Below are positions 6,638-7,371 of a DNA stretch of 7,371 bases, piece after piece. This DNA comes from Pseudomonadota bacterium (GTDB lineage Bacteria; Pseudomonadota; Alphaproteobacteria; Sphingomonadales; Sphingomonadaceae), in assembly GCA_023423775.1 (NCBI GenBank), contig JAFAEZ010000055.1, forward strand, positions 1 through 7,371, written 5' to 3'. The translations under genes were made by a program, and so were the position numbers. Every line of letters starts with the position of its first letter. The first letter of the stretch is position 1. The notes beneath the pieces are model-generated. The model worked only from the letters and a program-made list of their open reading frames with translations, was not told the DNA's origin and made no database searches.

Positions 6638-7371
6638 AACGACCTTTTCGCCACCTTCGCAGCTTTGCACCGGCCCGGTGCGCCTCTGATCCTGTTCAAC
6701 GCCTGGGATCCGGGCAGCGCCAAAATCGTCGCCGAGGCCGGTGCGAGGGCCATCGCCACCGGCAGCTGGTCGGTCGCCGCCGCCTTCGGGTTCGGCGACG
6801 GCGAACAGCTGCCGCTCGACCTCGCGCTCGACAATCTCCGCCGCATCGTCGCAGCGGTCGATCTGCCGGTGACGCTGGATTTCGAGGGCGGCTATGCCGT
6901 CGATCCCGCCACGGTGGCGGCCAACGCGCGGCGGGTCCGCGAGGCCGGCGCGATCGGCTGCAATTTCGAGGATCGGGTGGTGGCCGGCCAAGGTCTCCAC
7001 TCCGTCGCGGCGCAGACGGCCCGCATCGCCGCTATGCGCGCGGCCGCGGGCGCGGATTTCTTCATCAATGCCCGGACCGACCTGTTCTTGACAGCGGAGC
7101 CGGATCAGCATGGACGGCTCGTCGACCAAGCGCTGGAGCGCGCGCAAGCCTATGCCGATGCCGGTGCGAGCGGGCTGTTCGTGCCCGGCCTCGTCGACGA
7201 GACACTGATCGCGGCCGTGTGCGCGGCAAGTCCGCTACCCGTGAACGTCATGGCGATGCCGGGAACGCCGGCGGCTCGCCGCCTCGCCGAGCTTGGAGTG
7301 GCGCGGATCAGCCACGGGCCCGGCCCCTACCGCAGCGCCATGGCGGCTCTGGCGCAAGCGGCACGAGCGGT
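6629..7371 (+). CDS. Isocitrate lyase/PEP mutase-family enzyme, 3' end cut by window edge
   Basis: A reading frame of 247 codons with no stop before the right edge; family members of this type are about 250-280 residues, so little is missing. The start is ATG at 6629 or the next codon, ATG at 6632, behind GGGGAG (6621-6626). Visible family marks are FNAWDPGSA (23-31), ATGSW near 43-47, LDFEGGY (83-89), GCNFEDR (110-116) and FINARTD (145-151). D84, E86 and E114 sit where the superfamily binds its Mg2+ ion and an oxyacid substrate in a TIM barrel. The KKCGH loop of true isocitrate lyase is absent, so it is probably not a glyoxylate-cycle enzyme. Members of this branch cleave or form C-C or P-C bonds of 2-oxo acid derivatives, and the substrate cannot be read from sequence. 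It is separated from the preceding gene by 73 nt with two hairpins and is probably its own transcription or regulatory unit. Confidence 0.88.
   Translation, partial: MMPNDLFATFAALHRPGAPLILFNAWDPGSAKIVAEAGARAIATGSWSVAAAFGFGDGEQLPLDLALDNLRRIVAAVDLPVTLDFEGGYAVDPATVAANARRVREAGAIGCNFEDRVVAGQGLHSVAAQTARIAAMRAAAGADFFINARTDLFLTAEPDQHGRLVDQALERAQAYADAGASGLFVPGLVDETLIAAVCAASPLPVNVMAMPGTPAARRLAELGVARISHGPGPYRSAMAALAQAARA

Overview
The window is GC-rich DNA with the look of an alphaproteobacterium, most likely a sphingomonad. I infer this from the strong G/C third-position bias, the gene families, and a LexA operator of the alphaproteobacterial type GTTC-N7-GTTC. No database search was possible, so the taxon remains an inference. 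Base composition and codon use look even throughout. I see no insertion sequence, tRNA, rRNA, CRISPR array or clear sign of recent transfer.

Left end (minus strand, 1-612): the first 204 codons of an imuA-type SOS mutagenesis gene, running off the left edge. Its promoter lies in the 165-bp divergent intergenic region (613-777). A textbook LexA box (634-648) overlaps the predicted -10 element. A perfect 10-bp inverted repeat (664-673/685-694) places a TTGACT hexamer facing outward toward each of the two divergent genes.

Centre (plus strand, 778-6555): five genes packed like one operon. They are (1) an exported, two-lobed M16 zinc peptidase of the PqqL-like type, (2) a LytS/YehU-type membrane histidine kinase whose GTG start lies inside the end of the peptidase gene, (3) a LytTR response regulator joined to the kinase by an ATGA overlap, (4) a 98-residue exported protein with a perfect Shine-Dalgarno overlapping the regulator's stop codon, and (5) a 224-residue exported protein with an unusual Val/Thr/Asn 11-residue repeat region. 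The arrangement suggests an envelope-related sensing unit: a periplasmic peptidase, a membrane kinase with little extracytoplasmic mass, its regulator, and two secreted proteins that may be outputs or inputs. That link is inferred from gene order only.

Right end (plus strand, 6629-7371): a nearly complete isocitrate lyase/PEP mutase-family enzyme, running off the right edge. A perfect 12-bp inverted repeat (6598-6609/6626-6637) pairs across its Shine-Dalgarno and start codon, a possible translational switch or dyad operator.

The points most worth a second look are the hairpin over the last gene's start, the SOS promoter architecture, and the peptidase/two-component/secreted-protein cluster.
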